Shown piece by piece: positions 31,643 to 41,453 of a DNA stretch of 64,000 bases; position 1 is the stretch's first letter; the number at the start of each line of letters is the position of its first letter. This DNA is from Celeribacter baekdonensis B30 (GTDB taxonomy: Bacteria > Pseudomonadota > Alphaproteobacteria > Rhodobacterales > Rhodobacteraceae), in contig NZ_AMRK01000008.1 in NCBI RefSeq assembly GCF_000299875.1, forward strand, positions 62,001-126,000. Reading direction: 5' to 3'. The notes beneath the pieces are model-generated. The model was not told the DNA's origin. It saw only the letters and a list, made by a program, of their open reading frames with translations, and made no database searches. Position numbers and translations under genes: made by a program.

Positions 31643-32608
31643 ATGCCCAAAACAGACACGTCCCAACCCGATTTCCCCCTGCTCGACCTAGCCGCCTTTG
31701 CCGCAGCCGATGCCTCCGGCAAGGCCAAAATTGCCGCTGAGGTGGACCGCATCTGTGTCGAAACCGGGTTTCTTGCCGTCACGGGTCATGGCGTGCCACA
31801 GCAGGTGATCGACGCGATTTGGGCCAAGGCGCGCGGCTTTTTCGATCTTGCGCCCGAGGTGAAACACCGGGTCGGCCCCGTCCCCGGTGCGCCCTATGGC
31901 TATCTTGGTCCGGGCACCGAGGCTTTGGCAAAATCGCGCGGCGAAGACACGCCGCCGGATTTGAAGGAAAGCTTCAATGGCGGGCCTTTGAGCATCCCGC
32001 CCGGCGAGACCGACCCCGATGCTTTGGCCTTTTGCTATGCGCCCACGCCTTGGCCAGACATGCCCGGTTTCCGCGCGGCATGGTGCGCCTATTATACTGA
32101 AATGGAGGCGCTCGCTGTTCGGATCATGGAGGTCTTTGCTGTCGCCCTCAATCTGCCGCAGGACCATTTCACGCCCTTTATCGACACGCCGATCTCGGCG
32201 CTGCGCGCCCTCAATTACCCGGCCCAAGACAGCGCACCGAAAGAAAACCAATTGCGTGCTGGGGCACATACCGATTACGGCTCTTTGACCATCCTGTTGC
32301 CAGAACCCGGCTCGCGCGGGCTTGAAATCCTCACGCCCGAGGGCGATTGGCGCGGCGTGCCGCCAATTGACGGCGCGTTTGTGATCAACATCGGCGATCT
32401 GATGACGCTTTGGACGGCTGGGCGCTGGACCTCGACGCTGCACCGTGTTGTCACTCCGCCCGATTGGGCCACCAAGCGACGGATGTCCTTGGCGTTTTTC
32501 CACCAACCCAATTGGCACGCCAAGATCACCCCGCTGTCGGGTGCGGCCACAAAACCCGTCACCTCCGGCCCCTATCTGATGAGCAAATTCGCCGCCGCCA
32601 ACGGCTAA
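31643..32608 (+). CDS. Isopenicillin-N-synthase-like 2-oxoglutarate/Fe(II) dioxygenase
   Basis: This 321-residue oxygenase has an N-terminal DIOX_N domain (about 14-125) and a double-stranded beta-helix core (about 170-290). The iron ligands are in His-Thr-Asp (near residue 211) and Leu-His-Arg-Val-Val (near residue 266); Arg-Met-Ser provides the cosubstrate-binding pair. Bacterial members act on small acids, amino acids or plant-hormone-like compounds; here the substrate cannot be named. The ATG at 31643 has AAAGAGA upstream; an in-frame ATG at 31619 is possible. A hairpin terminator lies downstream. Confidence 0.87.
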   Translation: MPKTDTSQPDFPLLDLAAFAAADASGKAKIAAEVDRICVETGFLAVTGHGVPQQVIDAIWAKARGFFDLAPEVKHRVGPVPGAPYGYLGPGTEALAKSRGEDTPPDLKESFNGGPLSIPPGETDPDALAFCYAPTPWPDMPGFRAAWCAYYTEMEALAVRIMEVFAVALNLPQDHFTPFIDTPISALRALNYPAQDSAPKENQLRAGAHTDYGSLTILLPEPGSRGLEILTPEGDWRGVPPIDGAFVINIGDLMTLWTAGRWTSTLHRVVTPPDWATKRRMSLAFFHQPNWHAKITPLSGAATKPVTSGPYLMSKFAAANG

Positions 32609-32611
32609 CAC

Positions 32612-32649
32612 ACAAAGCCCTCTCCTTGCCGACAGGGCCTTTGTCTTCA
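32612..32649 (+). terminator. Probable terminator after the dioxygenase gene
   Basis: ACAAAGCCCT (32612-32621) pairs with AGGGCCTTTGT (32634-32644), with one bulged C and a 12-base loop, followed by CTTCATT. The T run is poor. It lies between convergent genes. Confidence 0.5.
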
Positions 32650-32687
32650 TTGCAGATCAAATACTCTAGCCTGAGGTGAGCCGCCCG

Positions 32688-33704
32688 TTAGACTTTGCCG
32701 TTGCGTCCGCGCCGCGCGTCCGGGTGCAATGCCGTACCTAAGATATGTTCGGAGCGATGCACCACATGGCCCGCATTGCCCACGATCAACGGATCCGGCT
32801 GGCCGATCAAGTCCATATCCTTGTCCGGGTAGTCGATGGTGGACAGGAAATGTTTCATACATTCCACCCGCGCGCGTTTTTTGTCGTTGGATTTCACAAT
32901 CGTCCAAGGCGCATCGGCCGTATCGGTGTAGAAAAACATCGCCTCTTTCGCCTCGGTGTAATCGTCCCATTTGTCCAATGAGGCCTTATCAATCGGTGAG
33001 AGTTTCCACTGTTTCAACGGATCGTTTTCGCGCGAGGCAAAGCGACGTTGCTGTTCGACTTGGGTCACCGAGAACCAGTATTTATAAAGCCGGATGCCCG
33101 AACGCGTCAGCATCCGTTCAAATTCCGGCGTCTGACGCATGAATTCGAGGTAATCATTGGGACTACAAAACCCCATCACCCGCTCCACCCCCGCGCGGTT
33201 GTACCAAGAGCGGTCATAAAGCACGAATTCGCCCGAGGTCGGCAGATATTCGACATAGCGTTGGAAAAACCATTGGCCGCGCTCTTCGTCGGTCGGTTTG
33301 TTCAGCGCCACCACACGGGCGTGGCGCGGGTTCATATGCTCCATGAACCGTTTGATCGTGCCGCCCTTGCCCGCCGCATCGCGGCCCTCAAACAACAACA
33401 CGAATTTCTCGCCCGTTTCTTGCGCCCAGATCTGGGCCTTCAACAATTCGGCCTGAAGCGCGACTTTCGTGGTCTCATATTCCACCCGCGTCATCTTTTT
33501 GCGGTAGGGATATTTCCCGGTCTCAAAGGCCGCACGGATTTTGTCCGGCGTCACGGTTGGAAATGTTTTAGGTCCACCGCGTGTGGCCGGTTCCGTCACC
33601 CTGTCGTGCCCCGCCACAGGCATGGTCTCGACGGCAACGCCCTCCTGCCCGGCCACAGGTTCATTTTTCACAGCGGCAGGCACAGCTTTTACAGTCGTCG
33701 TCAT
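32688..33704 (-). CDS. ppk2: Polyphosphate kinase 2
   Basis: This 338-residue enzyme moves phosphate between polyphosphate and nucleotides, usually making GTP or ATP from the diphosphate. Walker A is Gly-Arg-Asp-Ala-Ala-Gly-Lys-Gly-Gly (about 107-115), Walker B is Leu-Tyr-Asp-Arg-Ser-Trp-Tyr-Asn-Arg, and the lid has Arg-Arg-Phe-Ala-Ser-Arg. The sequence is that of class I single-domain PPK2. The first 45 residues are Val/Pro/Thr-rich and look disordered. There is no ppk1 or ppx next to it; a Ppx/GppA gene lies at about 43.3 kb. Confidence 0.93.
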   Translation of the reverse strand: MTTTVKAVPAAVKNEPVAGQEGVAVETMPVAGHDRVTEPATRGGPKTFPTVTPDKIRAAFETGKYPYRKKMTRVEYETTKVALQAELLKAQIWAQETGEKFVLLFEGRDAAGKGGTIKRFMEHMNPRHARVVALNKPTDEERGQWFFQRYVEYLPTSGEFVLYDRSWYNRAGVERVMGFCSPNDYLEFMRQTPEFERMLTRSGIRLYKYWFSVTQVEQQRRFASRENDPLKQWKLSPIDKASLDKWDDYTEAKEAMFFYTDTADAPWTIVKSNDKKRARVECMKHFLSTIDYPDKDMDLIGQPDPLIVGNAGHVVHRSEHILGTALHPDARRGRNGKV

Positions 33705-33890
33705 GCAGGCGGTTCTCCATTTTTACATCCGTTACACCCCCTGTTACATGAAATCTCTTTCTTTTTCCTTGATCTGAGGCAAGGTTTTCTCTGCCCCCGC
33801 GCCCGCGCGCCTCAACAGCTTGCGTCACCCGGTTCTGAATGGTCTAATCCTAGCCCAACGAGCAAACTCTAAGAATCGAGCGCCACGCCC

Positions 33891-35867
33891 ATGTCCGACG
33901 ATCTCCTATCCGGCCACCCCGATCCCAATCTCAAAGCCAAAGCCTCCACCTATGACGCCTCATCCATTCAAGTCCTCGAAGACATGGAACACGTCCGGCT
34001 GCGCCCCGGCATGTATATCGGCGGCAAGGATGAGCGCGCTCTGCATCACATGGTGGCCGAGATCATCGACAACTCGATGGACGAAGCCGTCGCCGGACAC
34101 GCATCCTGGATTGAGGTCGAGCTGCATGAAAACGGCCATGTCTCGGTGCGCGACAACGGCCGTGGCATCCCGATTGGTGCGCACCCGAAAGACCCGTCAA
34201 AATCCGCGCTCGAAATCATTTTCTGTACCCTGAACGCCGGCGGCAAATTCTCGGGCGACAGCTATGAGACCTCCGGCGGTCTGCACGGCGTCGGCTCCTC
34301 TGTGGTCAACGCGCTGTCCGATCATTTGCGTGTCGAAGTGGCGCAAAACAAAGAGCTTTACGCCATGGAATTTTCCCGCGGTGTGCCGCAGGGCAAGCTG
34401 GCCAAAATCGGCGCGGCGCCGAACCGTCGCGGCACCTCCGTGACCTTTCACCCGGACCCCGAGATTTTCGGCGCGCTCAAACTCAAACCCGCCCGCCTTT
34501 TTGCCATGGCACGCTCCAAAGCCTATCTGTTTTCCGGCGTCGAAATCCGTTGGAAAACCGCGATCAAGGATGGTGACACCCCGCTTGAGGCAAAATTCCA
34601 TTTCCCCGGCGGGCTTGCCGATTACCTCTCAGAGACCATGGGCGGTGCCACCACCTATGCCGACAAACCCTTTGCGGGCTCCGTGTCTTTTGAAAAATTC
34701 AAAGCCCCCGGCAAGGTCGAATGGGCGATCAATTGGACGCCTGCGCGCGATGGCTTTATCCAGTCCTATTGCAACACCGTGCCCACCCCCGAGGGCGGCA
34801 CCCACGAGGCCGGGTTTTGGGCGGCGATCCTGAAAGGCATCAAGGCTTATGGCGAGTTAGTTGGCAATAAAAAGGCCCAAAACATCACCCGCGAAGACCT
34901 GACCACGGGGGCGGGCGCTTTGGTGTCCTGTTTCATCCGCGAGCCGGAATTTGTTGGCCAGACCAAGGACCGTTTGGCCACCACCGAGGCGCAGCGCATG
35001 GTCGAAAACTCCGTGCGCGACCATTTTGACAACTGGCTCGCCGCCGATACGAAATCCGCAGGCGCGATCCTCGATTTCCTCGTGCTGCGCGCCGAGGAAC
35101 GCCTGCGCCGTCGCCAGGAAAAAGAGACCCAGCGCAAGACCGCGACCAAGAAACTGCGGCTTCCGGGCAAGCTGACCGATTGCTCTTCAAAAGACCGCGT
35201 CGGCACCGAATTGTTCATTGTCGAGGGCGACTCTGCGGGCGGTTCCGCCAAAGGCGCGCGCAAACGCGAAACGCAGGCGCTGTTGCCGCTCAAGGGTAAA
35301 ATCCTCAACGTCTTGGGCGCAGCCTCGGGCAAGCTCAACACCAACCAGGAAATCTCGGACCTCTGCGAAGCCTTGGGCGTCCAAATGGGCACGCGCTTTA
35401 ACGTCGAAGACCTGCGCTATGAGAAAATCATCATCATGACCGATGCGGACGTCGATGGTGCCCATATTGCCGCGCTGTTGATGACCTTCTTCTACACCCA
35501 AATGCGCCCGCTGATCGATCAGGGCCACCTCTATCTGGCCTGCCCGCCACTCTACCGCCTGACCCAAGGCGCGAAACGGCTTTATGTCTCTGATGATGCA
35601 GAGAAAAATCTTTGGATGGAAAAGGGTCTTGGCGGCAAGGGCAAGATTGACGTGCAGCGGTTCAAAGGCCTCGGCGAAATGGACGCGAAGGATTTGAAAG
35701 AGACCACAATGGACCCCAAATCCCGCAAGCTGATCCGGGTGACAATCCAAGAGGACTTCCCCGGAGAAACGGCCGATCTGGTCGAGCGTTTGATGGGGAA
35801 AAAGCCGGAGTTGCGGTATCAGTACATTCAGGAAAATGCGCAGTTTGTTGAGGAATTGGATGTATGA
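33891..35867 (+). CDS. parE: DNA topoisomerase IV subunit B
   Basis: This 658-residue ATPase subunit of topoisomerase IV separates linked daughter chromosomes, with ParC. The GHKL ATP site has Glu-Ile-Ile-Asp-Asn-Ser-Met-Asp-Glu and Gly-Leu-His-Gly-Val-Gly-Ser. The TOPRIM domain has Val-Glu-Gly-Asp-Ser-Ala-Gly-Gly and Asp-Ala-Asp-Val-Asp-Gly. The C-terminus ends Arg-Tyr-Gln-Tyr-Ile-Gln-Glu-Asn-Ala. Length and the lack of the GyrB insertion favour ParE over GyrB. Its stop codon is overlapped by the ATG of an AT-rich gene of different character. Confidence 0.94.
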   Translation: MSDDLLSGHPDPNLKAKASTYDASSIQVLEDMEHVRLRPGMYIGGKDERALHHMVAEIIDNSMDEAVAGHASWIEVELHENGHVSVRDNGRGIPIGAHPKDPSKSALEIIFCTLNAGGKFSGDSYETSGGLHGVGSSVVNALSDHLRVEVAQNKELYAMEFSRGVPQGKLAKIGAAPNRRGTSVTFHPDPEIFGALKLKPARLFAMARSKAYLFSGVEIRWKTAIKDGDTPLEAKFHFPGGLADYLSETMGGATTYADKPFAGSVSFEKFKAPGKVEWAINWTPARDGFIQSYCNTVPTPEGGTHEAGFWAAILKGIKAYGELVGNKKAQNITREDLTTGAGALVSCFIREPEFVGQTKDRLATTEAQRMVENSVRDHFDNWLAADTKSAGAILDFLVLRAEERLRRRQEKETQRKTATKKLRLPGKLTDCSSKDRVGTELFIVEGDSAGGSAKGARKRETQALLPLKGKILNVLGAASGKLNTNQEISDLCEALGVQMGTRFNVEDLRYEKIIIMTDADVDGAHIAALLMTFFYTQMRPLIDQGHLYLACPPLYRLTQGAKRLYVSDDAEKNLWMEKGLGGKGKIDVQRFKGLGEMDAKDLKETTMDPKSRKLIRVTIQEDFPGETADLVERLMGKKPELRYQYIQENAQFVEELDV

Positions 35868-36508
35868 TTATTTCTCGTGAGCACGGCTCACGAGAAGGGG
35901 GACGGACGAAAACTTTAAGAATTATTCTCGCGATAGTTATTGTTTTGATTGCTTGTGTGCTTTTTATATTTTTAGGCTTTCATGTTTGGGATATTTCAAA
36001 AGCAATCTATGCAGGCGCTAAAACACTAAAGCCCGAAGTCTATGTGCCACTGACTATTACCATGGTCACTGCAATACTTGGTTTGACAGCGACTCTCATT
36101 GCTCAAAATCGGTTGAGAAAAAGAGAAACGGATGCTGCTTTCAGAGAACGCAAAATTGCAATCTACCTCGAGTTTCTTGAGGCAATGGAAAGTTTGTTCA
36201 TTGCTGCAAAACCAGAACTCGGGGGAAAGCCGGTGGATCAATCCGAACTGGTCATTAAACTTATGAAAGTTCGTACCAAAGCAGTTTTATGGGGTTCTCA
36301 AGGAGTATTAAGAGCTTTGAGCGATTTCACAAAAGTCGGTGAGAACCGCGAACTAATTGAAATGTTCGAAGTCATAGAGCGTATACAAAAAGAAATGCGT
36401 AAAGATTTAGGACTATCCAATCGAGGTCTTGAAACTCATTTCTTTTCTAAATTGGTTTTATCGGATCCCGCGGAATTCGATGCGCTAAAGAAAAATAAAA
36501 AAGATTGA
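35864..36508 (+). CDS. AT-rich two-segment membrane protein of unknown function, probably acquired
   Basis: This is a 214-residue protein with two N-terminal membrane segments (about 18-42 and 60-82) and a cytoplasmic helical part of about 130 residues containing Arg-Lys-Arg-Glu-Thr and long amphipathic helices. I do not recognise a family; single genes of this shape are often accessory membrane proteins. Base composition is clearly lower in GC than both neighbours, with codons such as AAA, ATT and TTA common, so it was probably acquired. The ATG overlaps the parE stop (ATGA). Translation may be coupled to parE, or the real start may be downstream of 35864. Confidence 0.6.
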   Translation: MIISREHGSREGGRTKTLRIILAIVIVLIACVLFIFLGFHVWDISKAIYAGAKTLKPEVYVPLTITMVTAILGLTATLIAQNRLRKRETDAAFRERKIAIYLEFLEAMESLFIAAKPELGGKPVDQSELVIKLMKVRTKAVLWGSQGVLRALSDFTKVGENRELIEMFEVIERIQKEMRKDLGLSNRGLETHFFSKLVLSDPAEFDALKKNKKD

Positions 36509-36644
36509 AGAGCGGTCCAAAGGGCCTCAAAACCTGATCCCCCCAAAAAATCAAAATCAGCCCCATTCCGCTCATCACGAAACTGTCAGGTCACCTTGCC
36601 CCGCCGCCTCCGGTATAGTGCTGAAAACCCATTTGGAGGCTCGC

Positions 36645-36962
36645 ATGTCCAATCTGACCAAACCGCTCCTTATCGCTGTCATGGCCCTCACCGCCGCGCC
36701 GGCTTTCGCGGACCATGGCCATAACAACGGCAAAGGCTGGGGCGTCGGTCACATCCCGCCCGGCCATGCCAAGAAAATGCGCTATGGCTACGGGGATCGC
36801 CTCCCGGAGGGCTATGTGATCCTGCGCGATTATGATCGCTATCACCTGCCCGACCCGGACGGCGACCGCTATGCGCAATATGACGGGCAAATCTATAAGA
36901 TCGCCCGCGATGCCGCCATCGTGGTTTCGGCCATCGGGATTATGTCTGACCTGTTGAATTGA
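36645..36962 (+). CDS. RcnB-like small periplasmic protein
   Basis: This 105-residue protein has a signal peptide ending Pro-Ala-Phe-Ala (residue 22). The mature part begins with a His/Asn-rich stretch (Asp-His-Gly-His-Asn-Asn-Gly) and has the RcnB-type repeat of Tyr, Arg and Asp residues: Tyr-Val-Ile-Leu-Arg-Asp-Tyr-Asp-Arg-Tyr. RcnB of E. coli helps keep periplasmic nickel and cobalt in balance. A hydrophobic tail near the end is unusual. The ATG at 36645 fits the signal peptide and is preceded by GGAGG. Confidence 0.78.
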   Translation: MSNLTKPLLIAVMALTAAPAFADHGHNNGKGWGVGHIPPGHAKKMRYGYGDRLPEGYVILRDYDRYHLPDPDGDRYAQYDGQIYKIARDAAIVVSAIGIMSDLLN

Positions 36963-36970
36963 TCCTTTAG

Positions 36971-37002
36971 GGGCCGGCCCTCAGCACGGGCGGGGCCGGC
37001 CC
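36971..37002. terminator. Hairpin between the RcnB-like and lolD genes
   Basis: GGGCCGGCCC occurs at 36971-36980 and again at 36993-37002. Each copy is a palindrome and the two can pair as a ten-pair stem with a 12-base loop. There is no T run, so a terminator role is only likely from the position between convergent genes. Confidence 0.4.
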
Positions 37003-37063
37003 GAATTCATCCGACACACATCATGCATATTTTGCATGAAAACAGCGCCTTGCGACCGACATC

Positions 37064-37744
37064 TCATGCTGGGACGACCTGTCCCATATCCAGCTTCACC
37101 ACCCGGTCCATCTTGGCCGCCAACTCATGGTTGTGCGTGGCGATCAGCGCAGACAAGCCCTCGTCGCGGACCAGTTCCATCAGCACGTCAAACACCAAAT
37201 CCGAGGTCTCTGGATCAAGGTTCCCGGTCGGCTCATCCGCCAGCAAAAGCCCCGGCCCGTTGGCCAGCGCCCGGCAAAACGCCACCCGTTGTTGCTCGCC
37301 CCCCGACAGGGCTGCGGGGCGGTGGGTGGCGCGGCGGGAGATGCCGACTTTGTCCAATAACGCCATCGCGCGGGCTTCGGCCTCGGCCTGAGGCACGGCA
37401 TTGGCAAGCTGCGGCAGCACCACGTTTTCAAGCGCGGTGAACTCCGGCAGCAGGTGGTGAAATTGGTAGATAAACCCCACCCCCGCGCGCCGCATCGCGG
37501 TGCGCCGACGATCGCCCAGACCCGTCATATCCTGACCGGCAATCGTCACCGTCCCGGCATCCGGCACATCCAACAGCCCGGCGATGTGCAACAGCGTCGA
37601 TTTCCCCGCCCCCGACGGCGCGGTCAAAGCCACGACCTCGCCGCGTTTGAGGGTCAAATCAATGCCGCGCAGGACCTCGATCTGATTGGGTTTTCCGGCA
37701 TTGTAGGTCTTGGTGATGCCTTTGATCTCTAACATATTATTCAT
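37064..37744 (-). CDS. lolD: Lipoprotein-releasing ABC ATPase LolD
   Basis: This is a 226-residue ATPase of the LolCDE complex, which releases outer-membrane lipoproteins from the inner membrane. Walker A is Gly-Ala-Gly-Lys-Ser (within Pro-Ser-Gly-Ala-Gly-Lys-Ser), the signature is Leu-Ser-Gly-Gly-Glu-Gln-Gln, and Walker B is Leu-Leu-Leu-Ala-Asp-Glu-Pro-Thr. The start codon overlaps the end of lolC by eight bases, so the pair is coupled. A later ATG at 37735 is possible. Confidence 0.93.
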   Translation of the reverse strand: MNNMLEIKGITKTYNAGKPNQIEVLRGIDLTLKRGEVVALTAPSGAGKSTLLHIAGLLDVPDAGTVTIAGQDMTGLGDRRRTAMRRAGVGFIYQFHHLLPEFTALENVVLPQLANAVPQAEAEARAMALLDKVGISRRATHRPAALSGGEQQRVAFCRALANGPGLLLADEPTGNLDPETSDLVFDVLMELVRDEGLSALIATHNHELAAKMDRVVKLDMGQVVPA

Positions 37745-39032
37745 ACCGCAGCGCCTCCACCGGGTTCATCCGCGCGGCACGGCGCGCTGGGAAAATCGTG
37801 ACCACAAAGGACAGGCCAAGCGAGAGCGACACGGCCTTAAACACATCCGCCGCGCGTAGTTCGGCCGGAAGCGCATAGATGCCCCGGATCGACGGGTCCC
37901 ACGCTCCGCCGCCATTCATCCAATTCACAAAGGACATGATCTGATCAATGTAGATGGCAAAGAGCGAGCCGATGAGCACACCAAACAGCGTGCCAACCAC
38001 ACCGGTGAGCGAGCCACAGATGAAAAAGATCCGCAGCACGGAGGCCTCCGTGAGACCAATCGTGCGCAAAATGCCAATGTCGCGGCCTTTGTTTTTGACC
38101 AACATGATCAGGCCGGACACGATATTCATCGCCGCAATTAGCACGAGGACCGAGAGGATGACGAACATCACATTGTCCTCAATATCAAGTGCGCGCAGGA
38201 ATGACCCCGACGCATCGCGCCAGGTCCAAACCAGCCCGCGCTCCCCCACCGCTTGCAGTAGGGGAAGGGTCATGTCATCGACCGCTTCCGGGTGGGTCAC
38301 CATAACCTCGATCTCATCGGCGGTGTCGCCCCGGTTGAAATAGGTTTGAGCCTCAGAGAACGGCAGGTAAACCCGTGTTTTATCAATATCATAACGGCCC
38401 GCGGAAAAGACATAGACGACTTCGAAAGAGGACACACGCGGACTTGTGCCAAAGGCGGTTTTGGCCCCGTCCGGCGAGATCAATTTGATCTTGTCACCAA
38501 CCGTCACCCCCAGCTCACGCGCCACACCGGAACCGATGGCAACGCCTTGCGCAAAGCGTGTGACATCGCCCCAGTGGTCGTCCGGAGTGATCGCCACGCG
38601 GGGGATCGTCATCAGGTCGTCAGGCGCGATGCCGTAAATCTCAACCCCCGCATTGGAGCCACGATAAGAGGCCAAAACCTGTCCCTTCACCAAGGGTGCG
38701 GCGCGGGTCACACCGGGCACGGCGGCAAGGGATTTGGCCCATTGCGCGTAGTCCGGGATGGTGCGCGCGGTTTGGCCCGCCTCATTGACATAGATCGAGG
38801 AATAGACCGTCACATGGGCGTTGGAGCCAAGAATTGTGGCGACAAATTCATCGCGAAATCCGGTGCGTACCGCCAGCGTGATGATCAGTGCCGCCACCGC
38901 CAAAGTGATACCGATCAACGAGATCCAGGTCATCACCGAGACGCCGCCTTCTTCGCGTCGGGCCCGCAGGTAGGCCCACGCGATTTTCCACTCAAAGCGC
39001 GAGAAGGGCTTGGTTGATTTGGCCTGTGTCAT
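37737..39032 (-). CDS. lolC: Lipoprotein-releasing permease LolC/LolE family
   Basis: A 431-residue inner-membrane protein with the MacB/FtsX topology: one N-terminal membrane segment (about 28-50), a large periplasmic domain (about 55-270) and three C-terminal segments. [10 protein letters not shown] near the start is typical of LolC/E. One permease gene only is present, as in many alphaproteobacteria, where a homodimer replaces LolC plus LolE. lolD follows with an eight-base overlap; proS lies upstream beyond DUF2937. Confidence 0.92.
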   Translation of the reverse strand: MTQAKSTKPFSRFEWKIAWAYLRARREEGGVSVMTWISLIGITLAVAALIITLAVRTGFRDEFVATILGSNAHVTVYSSIYVNEAGQTARTIPDYAQWAKSLAAVPGVTRAAPLVKGQVLASYRGSNAGVEIYGIAPDDLMTIPRVAITPDDHWGDVTRFAQGVAIGSGVARELGVTVGDKIKLISPDGAKTAFGTSPRVSSFEVVYVFSAGRYDIDKTRVYLPFSEAQTYFNRGDTADEIEVMVTHPEAVDDMTLPLLQAVGERGLVWTWRDASGSFLRALDIEDNVMFVILSVLVLIAAMNIVSGLIMLVKNKGRDIGILRTIGLTEASVLRIFFICGSLTGVVGTLFGVLIGSLFAIYIDQIMSFVNWMNGGGAWDPSIRGIYALPAELRAADVFKAVSLSLGLSFVVTIFPARRAARMNPVEALRYE

Positions 39033-39149
39033 GGTCCGATGGGGCTCCGTTCAAAGTTGCCAGACCATTCCCTTTGACAGGGCAAAGGTCAAGCGCCCGC
39101 CCGGCTTTTAGAGCAAACAGACGCGTGAACAGAGCGTTATAGTAATGGC

Positions 39150-39659
39150 TTAGAAGGTCAGCCCGTCTTTGGATTTGCGGCGCTTGAACGGCCAGGTCAA
39201 AAGCCACAACACGGCAAACACGCCGCCCCATCCGGCGAAATACCCGATCAGCGCGGACAAACCGCCCGCCACAGACAACGGCATGGCGGGCACGAAATTG
39301 TCCCATGTGGTGTGGGCCAATTCAAAATCGGAGATGCGCTGTGGCATGGTCAGACGCTCCAGCGGCGTGGCATCGCGCAGCATGTTCAAGTCCTCGGACA
39401 GGCGATCATAGCGGGCGAAAGTGATGCGCATATCACGGCGGCGGTTTTCCAAAAACACCGAACCGCCCATCGAGGCCAATGCAGCCTCGCGCGTCATATC
39501 GGCCTTTTGCGCCGAGGCGTCAAAATCCGTGATCACAACGGCAAGGGCATCCACCTGACCGCCGAGCCTTTGGGTATATTGTTGGGAAAACTCTGGGAAC
39601 TGGGAAACAATGGCAGCCCCAAACAGGCCACCCACAAGTGTGAGTGTTTTGACGATCAT
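39150..39659 (-). CDS. DUF2937 family membrane protein
   Basis: This 169-residue protein has an N-terminal hydrophobic segment (about 4-20), a periplasmic helical region with charged residues (Glu-Asn-Arg-Arg-Arg-Asp-Met) and one or two C-terminal membrane segments ending in a basic tail (Phe-Lys-Arg-Arg-Lys-Ser-Lys). It matches the DUF2937 family, whose function is unknown. The ATG at 39659 fits the family; the frame extends to 39701 without a conserved sequence. A promoter region and the repeats after proS lie upstream. Confidence 0.78.
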   Translation of the reverse strand: MIVKTLTLVGGLFGAAIVSQFPEFSQQYTQRLGGQVDALAVVITDFDASAQKADMTREAALASMGGSVFLENRRRDMRITFARYDRLSEDLNMLRDATPLERLTMPQRISDFELAHTTWDNFVPAMPLSVAGGLSALIGYFAGWGGVFAVLWLLTWPFKRRKSKDGLTF

Positions 39660-39803
39660 GTCGCGCTCCTCTGCCTCGCCCCCATCTGACGTGAGGATCA
39701 TGGCGCGCAGGGTAAAAGGATTCGGGGGCGCAAGACAAACATGTCCCCGCCCCCGATGGTCAAAACCGCGATTTCTTGCCTATTGCGGCCAAGATCGACG
39801 TTT

Positions 39804-39939
39804 ATAAATCCGCGTAAATCTTTGCGATTTTCATGTCAAAGCTCCGCGTAAATTTTAGCAATTTTCGCCTTACAGTTCCGCGTAAATTTTAGCAATTTTC
39901 GCTTTATAAGTCCGCGTAAATTTTAGCAATTTTCGCGAT
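39804..39939. repeat. Four tandem 34-bp repeats derived from the 3' end of proS
   Basis: CCGCGTAAAT starts at 39810, 39844, 39878 and 39912, a period of exactly 34 bases. The last unit is inside proS (its final codons and stop); the other three lie beyond the stop, with the outermost the most diverged. On the minus strand each unit could encode Ala-Lys-Ile-Ala-Lys-Ile-Tyr-Ala and a stop, but 34 is not a multiple of three. Each unit also has an imperfect inverted repeat, GCGTAAATT/AATTTTCGC, with a five-base loop. Confidence 0.9.
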
Positions 39940-41241
39940 GGCCAATTCCGGCGTCAACTCTTCGCTCTCGCCCGTGCGCCGCGAGGTGACTTCGACGACA
40001 CCGTTTTTCAAACCGCGCGGACCGACGGTGATCCGCCACGGCAGACCGATGATGTCCATGGTTGCAAATTTGCCGCCCGCACGTTCGTCGCGGTCATCAT
40101 ACAAAGGCTCAAGCCCAAGTGCCTCGAAGGATTTATACAGCGCCTCACAGGCCCCATCCGCCTCTGCATCGCCCTGTTTCAGGTTAACGATGCCAACATG
40201 AAAGGGCGTCACGCCTTCGGGCCAGATGATGCCTTTGTCATCGTGATTGGCTTCGATCAACGCGCCCAAAAGGCGGGACACGCCAATGCCGTGCGAGCCC
40301 ATTTGTACCGGGGTCGGCTTGCCATCCGGGCCTTGTACGGTCGCGCCCATGACTTCGGAGTATTTGGTGCCAAAAAAGAAAATCTGACCGACTTCGATGC
40401 CACGCGCCACGCGACGGCGCTCTTCGGGGACCTGTTCGAACAAGGCGGCGTCATGGGTTTCATCGGTACGGGCGTAGAGCGAGGTGAACTCTTCCATCAC
40501 CGCGTGACAGGCCTCATGACTGTCGTAATCAATCTCGCGTTTTCCGAGTTTGATGTCGGTGACTGCGGCATCATAAAACACCTCGGATTCGCCGGTGTCG
40601 GCCAAGACAAGGAACTCATGAGTGTCATCGCCGCCGATCGGGCCGGAGTCGGCACGCATCGGAATCGCCTGAAGGCCCATGCGTTCATAAGTACGGATAT
40701 AGCTGACCAAATGGCGGTTGTAGGCGTGCAGCGCATCCTCAACGGTCAGATCGAAATTATAACCGTCTTTCATCAGGAATTCGCGCCCCCGCATCACGCC
40801 AAAGCGCGGACGGACTTCGTCGCGGAATTTCCATTGAATGTGGTAAAGCGTGAGCGGCAAGTCTTTGTAACTGCGCACATAAGAACGAAAGATGTCGGTG
40901 ATCATCTCCTCGTTGGTGGGCCCGTACAGCATATCGCGGCCATGGCGGTCGGTGATGCGCAGCATCTCTTCGCCATAATCGTCATAGCGCCCGCTTTCGC
41001 GCCACAAATCGGCAGACTGGAGCGTCGGCATCAACAGCGGGATGTGACCCGCGCGCTGTTGTTCTTCGTGGACGATCTGTTCCACTTTTTTCAGGACCTT
41101 GTAGCCCAAAGGCAGCCAGGAATAGATCCCCGCCGCCTGTTGGCGGATCATGCCCGCGCGCAACATCAGACGGTGCGAGACGATTTGGGCCTCAGACGGC
41201 GTTTCTTTCAGAACCGGGAGAAAATAGCGCGACAGACGCAT
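39904..41241 (-). CDS. proS: Prolyl-tRNA synthetase (short, alphaproteobacterial form)
   Basis: This is a 445-residue class II aminoacyl-tRNA synthetase that charges tRNA-Pro. Motif 1 is around Gly-Ile-Tyr-Ser-Trp-Leu-Pro-Leu-Gly; motif 2 has Phe-Arg-Asp-Glu-x-Arg-Pro-Arg-Phe-Gly; motif 3 has Gly-Ile-Gly-Val-Ser-Arg. The editing insertion of the E. coli type (about 180 residues) is missing, as usual in alphaproteobacteria. The anticodon-binding domain forms the C-terminus. The final bases are repeated in tandem three more times after the stop. Confidence 0.95.
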   Translation of the reverse strand: MRLSRYFLPVLKETPSEAQIVSHRLMLRAGMIRQQAAGIYSWLPLGYKVLKKVEQIVHEEQQRAGHIPLLMPTLQSADLWRESGRYDDYGEEMLRITDRHGRDMLYGPTNEEMITDIFRSYVRSYKDLPLTLYHIQWKFRDEVRPRFGVMRGREFLMKDGYNFDLTVEDALHAYNRHLVSYIRTYERMGLQAIPMRADSGPIGGDDTHEFLVLADTGESEVFYDAAVTDIKLGKREIDYDSHEACHAVMEEFTSLYARTDETHDAALFEQVPEERRRVARGIEVGQIFFFGTKYSEVMGATVQGPDGKPTPVQMGSHGIGVSRLLGALIEANHDDKGIIWPEGVTPFHVGIVNLKQGDAEADGACEALYKSFEALGLEPLYDDRDERAGGKFATMDIIGLPWRITVGPRGLKNGVVEVTSRRTGESEELTPELAIAKIAKIYADL

Positions 41242-41453
41242 GCGGGGATGCCCTCAAGTGATGATCAGGTTTGCTTTGGTCTAAGCGATCACCATGGAGC
41301 ACACAAGCCAAAGCAGCACCAAACGCCTGTTCCCCGACCGTTCCGGTCCTTGCGGCACAGGGCCATGACGGGTTTGATCGCGTCTCTTCCCCTTGAAACC
41401 TGTCCCTTCACGGGCGATATGGGAGCAAAGCAAAGCGACACCAAAGGGATACT

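Noticed and set aside
33891-35867. gyrB
   Set aside because: At 658 residues the protein is too short for GyrB and its C-terminal sequence is that of ParE.
39804-39939. CRISPR array
   Set aside because: The 34-base units are contiguous without spacers, include the proS end, and no cas gene is nearby.
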